From: Bacillus sp. NTK071
Lineage (GTDB): Bacteria; Bacillota; Bacilli; Bacillales; Guptibacillaceae
Assembly (NCBI RefSeq): GCF_017303315.1
Contig: NZ_JAFKOI010000013.1
Location: forward strand, 38,382 to 102,381
Direction: 5' to 3'
DNA length: 64,000 nt
Part shown: in pieces, positions 1 to 7,780 of the stretch
Layout: every line of letters begins with the position of its first letter
Numbering within the stretch: position 1 is the first letter of the stretch
Translations under genes and position numbers: made by a program
Notes under the pieces: generated by a model
Databases searched by the model: none
Told to the model about the DNA's origin: nothing
What the model saw: the letters and a program-made list of their open reading frames with translations, nothing else

Positions 1-141
1 TAATTCAGGAACTTGAAGAACAGCGGTATCTGTCGCTTCCTTCTCATCTACAAGGAGTTGTAATCGTTTTGTCCATTTCTCGCCGATTTCTCCTAGACGT
101 TCATGAAAATAATCAACATACATACTCTCTACTTTATCCAT
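1..141 (-). CDS. 5' end of an unrecognised gene, cut by the window edge
   Basis: An ATG at 141 opens a frame of 47 codons that runs off the left edge without a stop. AGGAG lies 8 nt before the ATG, so this is a likely true start. The visible residues are charged and predicted helical (MDKVESMYVDYFHERLGEIG and onward) with no signal peptide. A distant look of an RsbR-type N-terminal helix bundle is possible but too weak to name. The function is unknown; the downstream part outside the window would decide it. Confidence 0.6.
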   Translation of the reverse strand, partial: MDKVESMYVDYFHERLGEIGEKWTKRLQLLVDEKEATDTAVLQVPEL

Positions 142-256
142 TGTCACGTCTCCTATTTATGATTGATAATTTATTGTTTCCCGAAACCAACAATTTGTAC
201 ACTTACAGATTGAAAGTATTGTCAATATTGCATATTTCTCAATATAAATTCTAACA

Positions 257-291
257 AAAGCGAGATCTCAAAAGATGAGACCTCGCTTTTT
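257..291 (-). terminator. terminator after swrC
   Basis: The stem AAAGCGAG(A)TCTCA / TGAGA(C)CTCGCTTT lies just beyond the swrC stop codon at 309. It is T-rich on both sides and so could act in either direction. Confidence 0.7.
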
Positions 292-308
292 ATTCTCTAT
301 TTGCTTCT

Positions 309-3300
309 TTATTTCCTTCTAAACTTCATGAAGAATTCATACACAAGAGGAACGATGATTAACGTAAGTAGGGTCGAACTTGTTAACCCTCCAATAACCG
401 TTACACCAAGACCTTTTGAGATTAGAGCTCCACCTTCCAATCCAAACGCAAGTGGTGCTAATGCACCAATCGTTGCCAGAGCTGTCATGAGTATCGGACG
501 AAGACGAGTTCCACCAGCTTCAAGCAGCGCTTCTCTCGTTGATAGCCCTTCTTTTTCCTTATGAATAACTCTGTCGATTAATACTATGGCATTAGTAACA
601 ACAATACCAATCAACATGAGCATTCCAATGAGAGAAGATATGCTGATTGTTTCTCCTGCTACTAATAATCCAACAAGACCACCGATAATGGTAAATGGAA
701 GAGAGAACAGGATCGCAAGAGGAGCAAGGCCGCCTCCAAATGTAATAACAAGTACTAAATAAACAATGGCAATAGCAGCAGCCATCGCAAGTCCAAGCTG
801 TGTAAATGACTCATTAATATCTTGAGTGACTCCACCAAGCGTAACTTCAGATGAATCTGGTAAATCCATTTTATTAATCGCTTCTTGAACATCTGCTGAT
901 ACTTTACCTACGTTATCATCAAGCACTTCAGCCGTTACATTGGCATATACCTTACCGGCCCGACGCGTGATTGTATTCGCTGATTTCCCTTCTTCAATTG
1001 TCGTCACATCACTTAGTGACACATCTAACCCAAGAGGTGATGAGAGTGACGTATCTTCAAGATCAGCTTTATCTTCAAAAGTCTTCTTATCCACTTCAAG
1101 GACTACGTTGATTTCCTCTCCTTCTTTCTCGACAGTTGTCAGAACTGGTGCCTCACCTGTGTTGCGAAGCTCCATTCCAATTTGACCTGCCGTTAAGCCG
1201 AGTTTGCTTAGCTTGTCTTGGTCAGCTACAACTGTGAACTGATCATAGGATTCAGAAATGCTTGAGCTGATATTAGTGAGATCTTCTTCTTTCTCAAGAA
1301 CTGCTGTGACCTCATCAACAACTGGACCAAGATCGCTCATTGTTTCTCCATTCACTACAAGGGTGATCTGGTTGCTACCGCCAGAAGCTGAAACATCCTG
1401 ATAGCCCCATTCCCCTGTCTTATTCATCGCTTTCAAATCCTCAAGTACTTCTTTTCGTTCTTCTTCAAATTCCTCAGAATCTTCATCATAACTAACAAAG
1501 AAAAGAACCTGATTACTAGCGCCCGGATTCATAGGATTTTCTCCTCCAACCGAGTATTGAATTGTAGTAACATCTTTCTTATTAAGGAAGTAATCTTCCG
1601 CCTCTAGAGCGAGATCGTTAATCTCTTCCGTTGTTTGTCCTGGCTCAGGATTATATGTCGCAACAATCATTTTCTGCTGATCAGATGGCAGGAAGCTTAC
1701 TCCTACAATTGGCGCAAGAAAAAGGCTCCCAACTAATAATAGGATACTTGCTCCGAATGTAATGAGCTTATGATTTAGCGTCCAATTCAATATGTTTTTA
1801 TAGACATTTGCTAGACGGCTATTGCCCTCTTCCTTCTGTTCATTTTCTGATCCTCTTTTCACTAGTCCCTTCTTAAACAGGGAGTGTGCCAAAGCAGGAA
1901 CAATCGTAATGGCTACAAGTAGCGAAGCAAGCAGTGCGAACACAATGGTAAGTGCGAAAGGTAAGAAAAGTTCTCCTACCGGCCCCTGAACTAACCCAAG
2001 CGGCAGAAACACTGCAATTGTAACAATTGTTGAAGACATTATAGGAATGAACATTTCCTTAGTTGCTGCAGTAATTAGTTCTTTTCCTTTCAGTTCTTCA
2101 CCTTTAATCGCCATTCTTCTATAGATGTTCTCGATTACCACAATGGAATCATCCACTACTCGGCCAATCGCTACTGTCATAGCCCCTAGTGTCATAATAT
2201 TTAACGTGATGTCAAGCTGATTCAATACTAGAAGGGCTATTAATAGACTTAATGGTATTGAAATGACTGAGATAATGGTCGAACGAATGTTACGTAAGAA
2301 TAGCAAAATAATAAGAACTGCGAATATCGCACCAATGATAGCTTTATTCAGCATGGTACTTACCGACTCTTCGATTGGTTCACCCTGATCAAATATGGTC
2401 ACAATGTTTACATCGTTGTTTCGATCTTCAAGTGAAGCAATTTTATCCTTCACACCGTTTACAACGTCAACCGTATTGGCATCAGCCGTTTTCGTAACCT
2501 GGATTCCAATAGATTCTTTACCGTTTGTACGTGAAATCGATTCTGCTTCACCTACTAATTCTATATTCGCCAGTTCCTTTAGCTTAACTGTAGAAACGGC
2601 AGGGGTTGAAGCTGTTTTAGTACTTTCTGGATCTTGCTTCATACCACTGCCAGAAGACCCTTCATTGGTGCCAGCTCCCGGCACTTGATTTCCACTCTTA
2701 CTTTCTTGTGATGGAATAACTGGAATTTCTAAATTCTTAAGATCGTCAAGTGTAGAAACATTACCATCCACTACGACTGCTTTCTTATTATCCTGAAATT
2801 CGTAAAGGCCAAGTGGCATCGTTACAACGGACCCCTTGATAATGTTCTTAACCGTTTCCTCGTCAAGACCTGACTCTTCCAACTGTTCGTCTTTGAAAGA
2901 AATAGAAACTTTCTCAATCTCTTGACCCGCGATAGAGACGGAAGAAACTCCCTCGACTGCTTCAATGGCAGGAAGAACATCTTCTTCTACTCTTTGTGTT
3001 AATTCTGTTAATGAACTATCCTTTTCAGAAACGCTTAAAGACATAACAGGAAACGCATTAAAGCTCAGACGGGATACGTCTGGATCCTGTACTTCATCAG
3101 GTAGCTGAAGACTTTGAAGGGTTTCCCTCACCTCATCTTCTGCTTCATCCATGTTCTTGCTAAAGTTGTATTCTATTTGAATGTTCGATGCATTTTCAAA
3201 TGAGGAAGAACTAACAACCTTTACTCCCGAAAGACTTTCTACCTTATTCTCAATAGGTTCTGACACCTTATCTGATACTTCCTCTGGCGTTGCACCTGGA

Positions 3301-3455
3301 TAAACTGTCGTAACAGAGACTAAAGGCGTATTAATATTCGGGATCGTCTCCATTTTCATATTGAATCCTGAATACAAACCCGCAACTGTAACAATAATTG
3401 TTAACAACCAGACTGCGAATTTATTATTCAATGAAAACTGAATCAGTTTCTTCAA
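309..3455 (-). CDS. swrC: RND-family efflux pump, SwrC/AcrB type
   Basis: This is a large resistance-nodulation-division transporter of about 1048 residues, driven by the proton gradient. B. subtilis SwrC exports surfactin and supports swarming; the substrate here is unknown. A first membrane helix (residues about 9-30) precedes a periplasmic-type domain, then helix bundles near 360-540, a second large soluble domain and a final helix bundle ending at the C terminus. The N-terminal motif NNKFAVWL matches SwrC. A TTG at 3455 gives an N terminus the same length as B. subtilis SwrC, with AAGGAG 11 nt upstream. A GTG at 3467 is the alternative, but it overlaps the Shine-Dalgarno sequence. It is divergent from yerO, as in B. 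subtilis. Confidence 0.92.
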   Translation of the reverse strand: MKKLIQFSLNNKFAVWLLTIIVTVAGLYSGFNMKMETIPNINTPLVSVTTVYPGATPEEVSDKVSEPIENKVESLSGVKVVSSSSFENASNIQIEYNFSKNMDEAEDEVRETLQSLQLPDEVQDPDVSRLSFNAFPVMSLSVSEKDSSLTELTQRVEEDVLPAIEAVEGVSSVSIAGQEIEKVSISFKDEQLEESGLDEETVKNIIKGSVVTMPLGLYEFQDNKKAVVVDGNVSTLDDLKNLEIPVIPSQESKSGNQVPGAGTNEGSSGSGMKQDPESTKTASTPAVSTVKLKELANIELVGEAESISRTNGKESIGIQVTKTADANTVDVVNGVKDKIASLEDRNNDVNIVTIFDQGEPIEESVSTMLNKAIIGAIFAVLIILLFLRNIRSTIISVISIPLSLLIALLVLNQLDITLNIMTLGAMTVAIGRVVDDSIVVIENIYRRMAIKGEELKGKELITAATKEMFIPIMSSTIVTIAVFLPLGLVQGPVGELFLPFALTIVFALLASLLVAITIVPALAHSLFKKGLVKRGSENEQKEEGNSRLANVYKNILNWTLNHKLITFGASILLLVGSLFLAPIVGVSFLPSDQQKMIVATYNPEPGQTTEEINDLALEAEDYFLNKKDVTTIQYSVGGENPMNPGASNQVLFFVSYDEDSEEFEEERKEVLEDLKAMNKTGEWGYQDVSASGGSNQITLVVNGETMSDLGPVVDEVTAVLEKEEDLTNISSSISESYDQFTVVADQDKLSKLGLTAGQIGMELRNTGEAPVLTTVEKEGEEINVVLEVDKKTFEDKADLEDTSLSSPLGLDVSLSDVTTIEEGKSANTITRRAGKVYANVTAEVLDDNVGKVSADVQEAINKMDLPDSSEVTLGGVTQDINESFTQLGLAMAAAIAIVYLVLVITFGGGLAPLAILFSLPFTIIGGLVGLLVAGETISISSLIGMLMLIGIVVTNAIVLIDRVIHKEKEGLSTREALLEAGGTRLRPILMTALATIGALAPLAFGLEGGALISKGLGVTVIGGLTSSTLLTLIIVPLVYEFFMKFRRK

Positions 3456-3491
3456 AACTACGTTCACTCCTTCTCAACTAACAATTATGAC

Positions 3492-3506
3492 TGACCGGTC
3501 ATTATA
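3492..3506 (-). promoter_or_regulatory. swrC promoter -10 box with abutting TetR-type operator
   Basis: The palindrome TGACCGGTCA (3492-3501) directly abuts a minus-strand TATAAT (3506-3501), placing it at the probable swrC start point. Its half-sites TGACC/GGTCA recur in the second palindrome near yerO. This suggests a binding site for YerO, inferred from arrangement. Confidence 0.65.
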
Positions 3507-3624
3507 GGATTACTATACGGAATAAAAGGAACTATTTCAAGAGATAACTTCTACCGATTGAATTTATATTTTTATAGAAAATGAATGAATTAGTAATACT
3601 GCAGCAACAATGATATACTATTAA

Positions 3625-3638
3625 TGACCAATTGGTCA
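3625..3638 (+). promoter_or_regulatory. second TetR-type operator, upstream of yerO
   Basis: TGACCAATTGGTCA is a perfect 14-bp palindrome 44 bp before the yerO ATG. It lies just downstream of a TATACT (3614-3619) that could be a -10 box. It shares the TGACC/GGTCA arms with the swrC-proximal site but has 4 bp between them instead of none. Autoregulation by YerO is likely. Confidence 0.6.
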
Positions 3639-3682
3639 CAAGTAGCCTGACAATATTTTAAGTTGTTGAACAGAGGTGTGAC

Positions 3683-4561
3683 ATGAATGAAAAAAAGAAA
3701 TTGATTCTTGAAACGGCTATGCAGCTATTCGCAAAAAAAGGATTCCACTCAACTTCTATACAGGAAATTGCCAATGAAAGTGGAATATCTAAAGGAGCCG
3801 TTTACCTGCACTTCCAATCAAAAGATGATGTACTCTACTCCATTTTTTCTTATTATTACGAAAAACTACAACAAAAGATATCTGAAGCAAAACTAGATTC
3901 TTATACACCAGAAGTACGTCTACAGAAGCTTCTCCAAGCACAAGCACAAGAGATTTTACATCATAAAGAGTTTATTATTATGCAATTCAGGGAACAAGCT
4001 ATTGCGATGAACAAAGAAATTGATGAGTTAATTATGAAGATTAGAATTGACTCTCTTCAAACGTTAGCAAGCGGTCTTAAAGACTTATATGGAGAAAGAA
4101 TTACCCCCATTCTCCCTGACTGTGTCCTCCTACTCGATGGGATGTTCTCTTCTTACATGAAGTTAATCGTTTTACAAGACATCGAATTAAATGTAGAAGA
4201 GCTACCAACCTTTATTATGAGTAGAATGCATGACGTAGTAGAAGGAATGTTAAGGAACCACACTAAACCCTTCCTTCCTCTCGATCAAGCCTATTCCATC
4301 TATCAAGAAACTCAGTCAGGAGCATGCGAACAAAAGTCCCCAATAATCCTATTAAGTGAAATGGAAACAGCGATTAATCAATTAACGATTAAGGATAGCA
4401 GAAAAAATGAGTTAATCGAAACCGTTCGATTTCTTATGAAAGAACTTGAGAACGAAAGACCGCGCCGTTTCATCTTTAAAGGGATGCTTCACCAGTTTGA
4501 AGGAGTTTCTGAACTCGATTCATATACAACTGACCTTGTTGATGCATTAGACCTTGAATAG
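3683..4561 (+). CDS. yerO: TetR-family repressor YerO, regulator of the swrC pump
   Basis: A 292-residue TetR/AcrR-type repressor. Residues about 5-55 form the DNA-binding domain, with the classic IANESGISKGAVYLHFQSKD recognition region. The long helical remainder is the ligand-binding and dimerisation part. Length and position opposite swrC match B. subtilis YerO (289 residues), which represses yerP/swrC. GAGGTG precedes the ATG by 4 nt. It is expected to sense a pump substrate or membrane stress and to bind the palindromes at 3492 and 3625; the ligand cannot be read from the sequence. Confidence 0.88.
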   Translation: MNEKKKLILETAMQLFAKKGFHSTSIQEIANESGISKGAVYLHFQSKDDVLYSIFSYYYEKLQQKISEAKLDSYTPEVRLQKLLQAQAQEILHHKEFIIMQFREQAIAMNKEIDELIMKIRIDSLQTLASGLKDLYGERITPILPDCVLLLDGMFSSYMKLIVLQDIELNVEELPTFIMSRMHDVVEGMLRNHTKPFLPLDQAYSIYQETQSGACEQKSPIILLSEMETAINQLTIKDSRKNELIETVRFLMKELENERPRRFIFKGMLHQFEGVSELDSYTTDLVDALDLE

Positions 4562-4589
4562 TATGACAAATTTTTGGAGGTGGAAGATT

Positions 4590-4688
4590 GTGAAGGAGCC
4601 GCTCCTGACAAAAGAAGAATTAAGAGCCATTGTTCGCGAACTTCAATTAAAAGGAATTAATGCCCAGCTTTGCTATCGAAAAGCCTAA
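4590..4688 (+). CDS. 32-residue small protein downstream of yerO
   Basis: A GTG at 4590 preceded by GGAGGTGG (5-8 nt spacing) opens a 32-codon frame that stops at 4688. It begins MKEPLLTKEELRAIVRELQL and is followed at once by an intrinsic terminator. The peptide is predicted to be one amphipathic helix with a short tail containing one cysteine. The strong ribosome binding site and the tight fit between yerO and the terminator support a real gene, co-transcribed with yerO. No family was recognised. Confidence 0.5.
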   Translation: MKEPLLTKEELRAIVRELQLKGINAQLCYRKA

Positions 4689-4702
4689 CTCTTCTCCCCC
4701 CT

Positions 4703-4729
4703 AACGATCTGACATCAGATCGTTTTTTG
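4703..4729 (+). terminator. terminator of the yerO unit
   Basis: The stem ACGATCTGA / TCAGATCGT with a 2-nt loop is followed by TTTTTTG. The rest of the gap up to 5021 shows no gene and no clear regulatory structure. Confidence 0.85.
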
Positions 4730-5021
4730 TTTTATTTTTTTCGGGGATATCGATGCTATAGGAGTAGTGGTTAATCTTTACTCAAAGCCCTCCTAAAAAC
4801 AACAAGCTTTAGAAGAGAGCCTTGTTCTAAAACTCTCTAAATAGTAGTTACCCCAATACTTACGAAGTGATATAGCCAATCCTTCCATTAGTGATGTCCT
4901 GTTTACCTCTAACTAACCCCCGCTTATTACCTGTTTCCTTAAGTGACACTTGTGCCCCCATCACTTATCTTCTAGTTACCGGCGGAATACTTGATGGGTG
5001 CACCCTCTCTGGAGAATAGAG

Positions 5022-5498
5022 TTGAAAGATACAGAATTTGAAGACTTGGCCATTCGCTTTACCCCTCTAATTAAAAACCAAATAAAAAAGCTAAATTTAA
5101 CACACGAGTACCCAAAGTATGAACAAGATGCTCTTATCGCCTTATGGGAATCTTCAAAGAACTTCGATGAAACAAAAGGAAGCTTCTCAGCTTTTGCTTA
5201 TGTAAAAGTACGAGGCAAACTATTGGATGCTTGTAGAAGAGAGATTCGAATCTATAAAAAACTTCAAAATCAATGCGTCTTCGATGACCATGCAGAATTT
5301 TATTCCGAACCTCACCACGAGTATGATTTAGATAAATACAAAAAGGGATTAACCGAAAAACAATGGAAATGGCTGCAACAAGCAATAGGACAGGAAAAAT
5401 CATTGAAAGAAATCGCGTTGACAGAAGGAGTCAGCGTTGAGGCAGTGAAATCATGGAGAAAAAGCGCGCTATCAAAGCTAAGAAAGCAATTTAATTAG
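5022..5498 (+). CDS. sigma-70-family RNA polymerase sigma factor (small, orphan)
   Basis: A protein of about 158 residues with a region-2-like first half. The stretch near residues 30-75 includes EQDALIALWESSKNFD and a FSAFAYVKVRGKLLDACR segment that fits the -10 recognition and core-binding helices. A C-terminal helix-turn-helix like region 4 follows (LKEIALTEGVSVEAVKSWR, about residues 125-145). The TTG at 5022 is preferred because GGAG lies 7 nt upstream; a GTG at 4998 in the same frame is possible but has a poorer site. No anti-sigma gene adjoins it, which is unusual for an ECF factor. It most resembles the short sigma-like factors of Bacillus such as YlaC, SigO or Xpf, without a clear one-to-one match. 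Confidence 0.8.
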   Translation: MKDTEFEDLAIRFTPLIKNQIKKLNLTHEYPKYEQDALIALWESSKNFDETKGSFSAFAYVKVRGKLLDACRREIRIYKKLQNQCVFDDHAEFYSEPHHEYDLDKYKKGLTEKQWKWLQQAIGQEKSLKEIALTEGVSVEAVKSWRKSALSKLRKQFN

Positions 5499-5564
5499 TC
5501 TATTTTTGTACCTCATTATAAACAACACTCTTTTATAATCAAACAGCTGAAAAGTATAGAAATA

Positions 5565-5594
5565 AAAAAACACTCCGTAAAACGGAGTGTTTTC
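5565..5594. terminator. bidirectional terminator between sigma gene and rpmE2
   Basis: The stem ACACTCCGT / ACGGAGTGT is flanked by A and T tracts. It serves the two converging genes at 5498 and 5603. Confidence 0.85.
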
Positions 5595-5602
5595 TACTTC
5601 TA

Positions 5603-5845
5603 CTAGCGGTTGTATTTCTTTTTGAACTTTTCAACACGACCACCAGCATCGTTAAAGCGTTGCTGACCAGTGTAGAATGGGTGTGATTCAGAACTGATAT
5701 CAACTTTAATTAGTGGATATTCGCTACCGTCTTCCCACTCAATTGTTTCGTTAGATCCCATAGTAGAACCAGTTAGAAACTTAAAACCAGTACTAACGTC
5801 TAAAAATACAACTTGCTGGTATTTTGGATGGATTCCTTCCTTCAT
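5603..5845 (-). CDS. rpmE2: 50S ribosomal protein L31 type B
   Basis: An 80-residue L31 protein beginning [20 protein letters not shown]. It contains no cysteine, so it is the zinc-independent C-minus paralogue (YtiA/RpmE2). In B. subtilis that form replaces the zinc-binding L31 when zinc is short. AAAGGAGG lies 7 nt before the ATG at 5845. The frame stays open further upstream, but those codons cover the leader and promoter and are not expected to be translated. No Zur box was found upstream. A structured leader is present instead (5915-5939). Confidence 0.95.
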   Translation of the reverse strand: MKEGIHPKYQQVVFLDVSTGFKFLTGSTMGSNETIEWEDGSEYPLIKVDISSESHPFYTGQQRFNDAGGRVEKFKKKYNR

Positions 5846-5873
5846 TGCTAGACCTCCTTTATCAATCAAATCA

Positions 5874-5890
5874 TCATTTACGTTAAATGA
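5874..5890 (-). promoter_or_regulatory. inverted repeat in the rpmE2 leader
   Basis: TCATTTA-CGT-TAAATGA is a perfect 7-bp inverted repeat 28 bp upstream of the rpmE2 start, inside the predicted transcript. It could be a short RNA hairpin or a protein site; it does not match the Zur consensus. Confidence 0.4.
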
Positions 5891-5914
5891 ATGGTATAGA
5901 AATAAACAGAGGTT

Positions 5915-5939
5915 TGGACCCAAATTCCTTTGGGCACCA
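5915..5939 (-). ncRNA. stem-loop in rpmE2 leader, candidate L31 autoregulatory leader
   Basis: CCCAAA-TTCC-TTTGGG (5919-5934), with outer TGG/CCA pairing, forms a hairpin near the 5' end of the predicted transcript. Ribosomal protein L31 genes of Firmicutes are known to carry leader RNAs. Membership in that family is inferred from position only. Confidence 0.4.
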
Positions 5940-5954
5940 AAACCCGTCCTTTCT

Positions 5955-5983
5955 AGTATATAATTTTTATTCCATATGTTCAA
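5955..5983 (-). promoter_or_regulatory. sigma-A-type promoter of rpmE2
   Basis: On the minus strand TTGAAC (5983-5978) and TATACT (5960-5955) are separated by exactly 17 bp. This predicts a start near 5948 and a leader of about 100 nt. Confidence 0.7.
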
Positions 5984-6182
5984 ACATTGAATGCAAGTTT
6001 TTAAAGAAAATTAAGGAACGCTATGTATTTTATCTTCAGGCGGTAGTCTAAAAGTCCTTATTTGACAGAAAATATAGAATATTATCGTATCAATTGAACG
6101 AATTTTCACAAAAAGGATTGACTAATATGTGTATGATTTGTCATGATTGGTGTATAGACTAAAGATTGAGGAGGCTGTTGAA

Positions 6183-6350
6183 ATGAGTGATGCCGTTCGT
6201 GAGGAATTATTACTTATTCAACAAATTCGTGATTGTATTAATGAATTCCAGAATGATTATCCTCCAGTTGTAAAGGAAGCTATCTTTCATTCTATTCAGA
6301 GACTAACTTCTAAGTTGGTTGACGGAGGCCAGTCGTTGATAAGAAGTTAG
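6183..6350 (+). CDS. 55-residue protein of unknown function
   Basis: The ATG at 6183 has GAGGAGG 8 nt upstream, an excellent site; an upstream in-frame start at 6147 lacks one. The product begins MSDAVREELLLIQQIRDCIN and is predicted all-helical, acidic and soluble, with the segment YPPVVKEAIFHSIQRL. No known family was recognised. Its last 48 bp overlap, tail to tail, the end of the Spo0E-like gene on the other strand, so the two transcripts would be antisense over that stretch. Confidence 0.6.
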   Translation: MSDAVREELLLIQQIRDCINEFQNDYPPVVKEAIFHSIQRLTSKLVDGGQSLIRS

Positions 6351-6491
6351 GAGATGATCTAACTCCTGACTACACTGCAATGTTTCTTCGTGAGAAATGC
6401 CTTTCTCTGTTCCGATTTCGATCATTTCTTCTTGCTTACGTTTAATCCAGTGAAGCAACTCTTCTTTCGTATCTTCTTTAACATATAACAC
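6303..6491 (-). CDS. Spo0E-like aspartyl-phosphate phosphatase
   Basis: A 62-residue two-helix protein. The second helix carries SQELDHLLTSYQRL, matching the Spo0E family signature S-x-E-L-D-x-L-[IL]. Family members remove phosphate from Spo0A~P or from other response regulators and so delay sporulation. Helix one (about residues 8-30) and helix two (about 35-58) are joined by a short loop containing ISHEE. The start is a GTG at 6491 with AAGGAGG 11 nt upstream. The target regulator cannot be told from sequence. Confidence 0.75.
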   Translation of the reverse strand: MLYVKEDTKEELLHWIKRKQEEMIEIGTEKGISHEETLQCSQELDHLLTSYQRLASVNQLRS

Positions 6492-6654
6492 GGTTCGCCA
6501 CCCCTCCTTCTCATAAGTACAAAACTATTATCCAAATTTTCCTATGCTTTGTGAAGGCTTTCGCCAAAACTAGACAAAAACTCCTTGTATATGCTGTTTT
6601 AACTGTTCGTTAAACTATTCGCATCAGTTCTTAATATAAGTCCATTCTTCTAAT

Positions 6655-6685
6655 AAAAATAACAGCTTCAGGAATTGAAGCTGTT
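6655..6685 (-). terminator. terminator overlapping the end of the FbpA-like gene
   Basis: AACAGCTTCA / TGAAGCTGTT with a 5-nt loop is followed on the minus strand by ATTTTTATT. The upstream arm lies inside the last codons of the gene ending at 6668. Confidence 0.8.
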
Positions 6686-6859
6686 AGAACTAATTTTTGT
6701 AGAAAGAACTTGAAGGGAGTCTCTTGTAATAGACAAATAATAATAGAACAACTCCGTCCTTGAGCATTCATATAGCTGTTTATGTTGAACTTTATAAATC
6801 CCTTTTTCTAGCAAATGTATGATCAGTTCTTCTTTTGTATGAGACGAAACTTTCTCCAT
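6668..6859 (-). CDS. small basic protein resembling the Fur-regulated FbpA family
   Basis: A 63-residue protein. The stretch KEELIIHLLEKGIYKVQHKQ followed by LYECSRTEL fits the FbpA family pattern, where a helix, G-[VI]-Y-K, then RQLYELTLTELE occurs. In B. subtilis FbpA takes part in the iron-sparing response. GGAGGAAAG precedes the ATG at 6859. Only 17 bp separate it from the DUF421 gene upstream on the same strand, so the pair is probably one transcript. No Fur box was seen nearby, so iron regulation is not supported here. Confidence 0.55.
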   Translation of the reverse strand: MEKVSSHTKEELIIHLLEKGIYKVQHKQLYECSRTELFYYYLSITRDSLQVLSTKISSNSFNS

Positions 6860-6876
6860 AACTTTCCTCCATCATT

Positions 6877-7575
6877 CTACTCATCCTGCACAATGCCGTC
6901 ATTATAATAATCCAAAGAAAGCTTACCATCCGAGTGAAGTTGCGCAAGATAGACATCTTCTACTTTCACATGTTTATCTGCAAGTATATTTTGAAGCCAC
7001 TCTGTGCTTCTATCCACTTTCTCTACCATTTCTTTGATAATTTGACCATCCATTATGACAGTTCTTGGTTCTTTATCTTCTGGTAGCTGAAGCCATAATT
7101 CAGAAGGCTTTACAGCTCTGTAATCCCGCTTAAGCAATACGCTTAACTCACCATCTGCTTCAAGAAGTGCAAATTCTACTTCCCGAACTGAGAAAACACT
7201 TTTCTTGCGCAGCATTTCAAGCAGTTCATCCGAAGTAAAGCGTTCTTTCTTCAGATTCCCTTCAAGAATTTTGCCATCCTTTATAAATACTCTTGCTTTG
7301 CCCTCTACGATATCTCTTATTTTCTTGTTCTTAAGCGAAACATAACTAAGGAGGATCGAAATGAGCGTCCAGATTAAGATGCTTGTTACACCATTTACTA
7401 AATTAGCATCCGCATCCATCGATAAGCTCCCCGCAATATCTCCTATAATAATGCCCACAATATATTCAAAGTAGGAAAGCTTGGACAGCTGCTTTTTACC
7501 TAGAAGTTTTGTAACGATAAATAAACCTGCTAGGATTAACAGTGACCTTAGGACAATTTCAATCCAATCACCCAT
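6877..7575 (-). CDS. DUF421 membrane protein (YetF/YdfS family)
   Basis: A 232-residue protein with three N-terminal membrane helices (about residues 6-24, 35-52 and 60-82). A cytoplasmic DUF421 domain with repeated halves follows, including ARVFIKDGKILEGNL and DELLEMLRKKSVFSV. Length and order are typical of YetF, YdfS and YrbG. The family is common in spore-formers, but its biochemical role is not settled. It heads a short minus-strand unit with the FbpA-like gene. The 180 bp upstream up to recQ show no clear operator. Confidence 0.88.
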   Translation of the reverse strand: MGDWIEIVLRSLLILAGLFIVTKLLGKKQLSKLSYFEYIVGIIIGDIAGSLSMDADANLVNGVTSILIWTLISILLSYVSLKNKKIRDIVEGKARVFIKDGKILEGNLKKERFTSDELLEMLRKKSVFSVREVEFALLEADGELSVLLKRDYRAVKPSELWLQLPEDKEPRTVIMDGQIIKEMVEKVDRSTEWLQNILADKHVKVEDVYLAQLHSDGKLSLDYYNDGIVQDE

Positions 7576-7780
7576 CGTCTAATTCCCCTTTATATGAAAT
7601 TAAAAACCTTTTCTCCCCATATTTCCATAGTTTGTCCATTAGTAATTCCAATTATCCAGCTTAAGTGGGTAGTCCAAACAGTTTAATAAACTTCAGATAC
7701 GTTCTCTATACACACATCAATCAATACGGTAAGATGAGAAAAGCAAAACGAATTTCTTGCGAGATAGAAAGGAAGATACG

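Noticed and set aside
5846..5998. Zur box before rpmE2
   Set aside because: No TCGTAAT-N-ATTACGA-like palindrome was found. The TCATTTA inverted repeat does not match.
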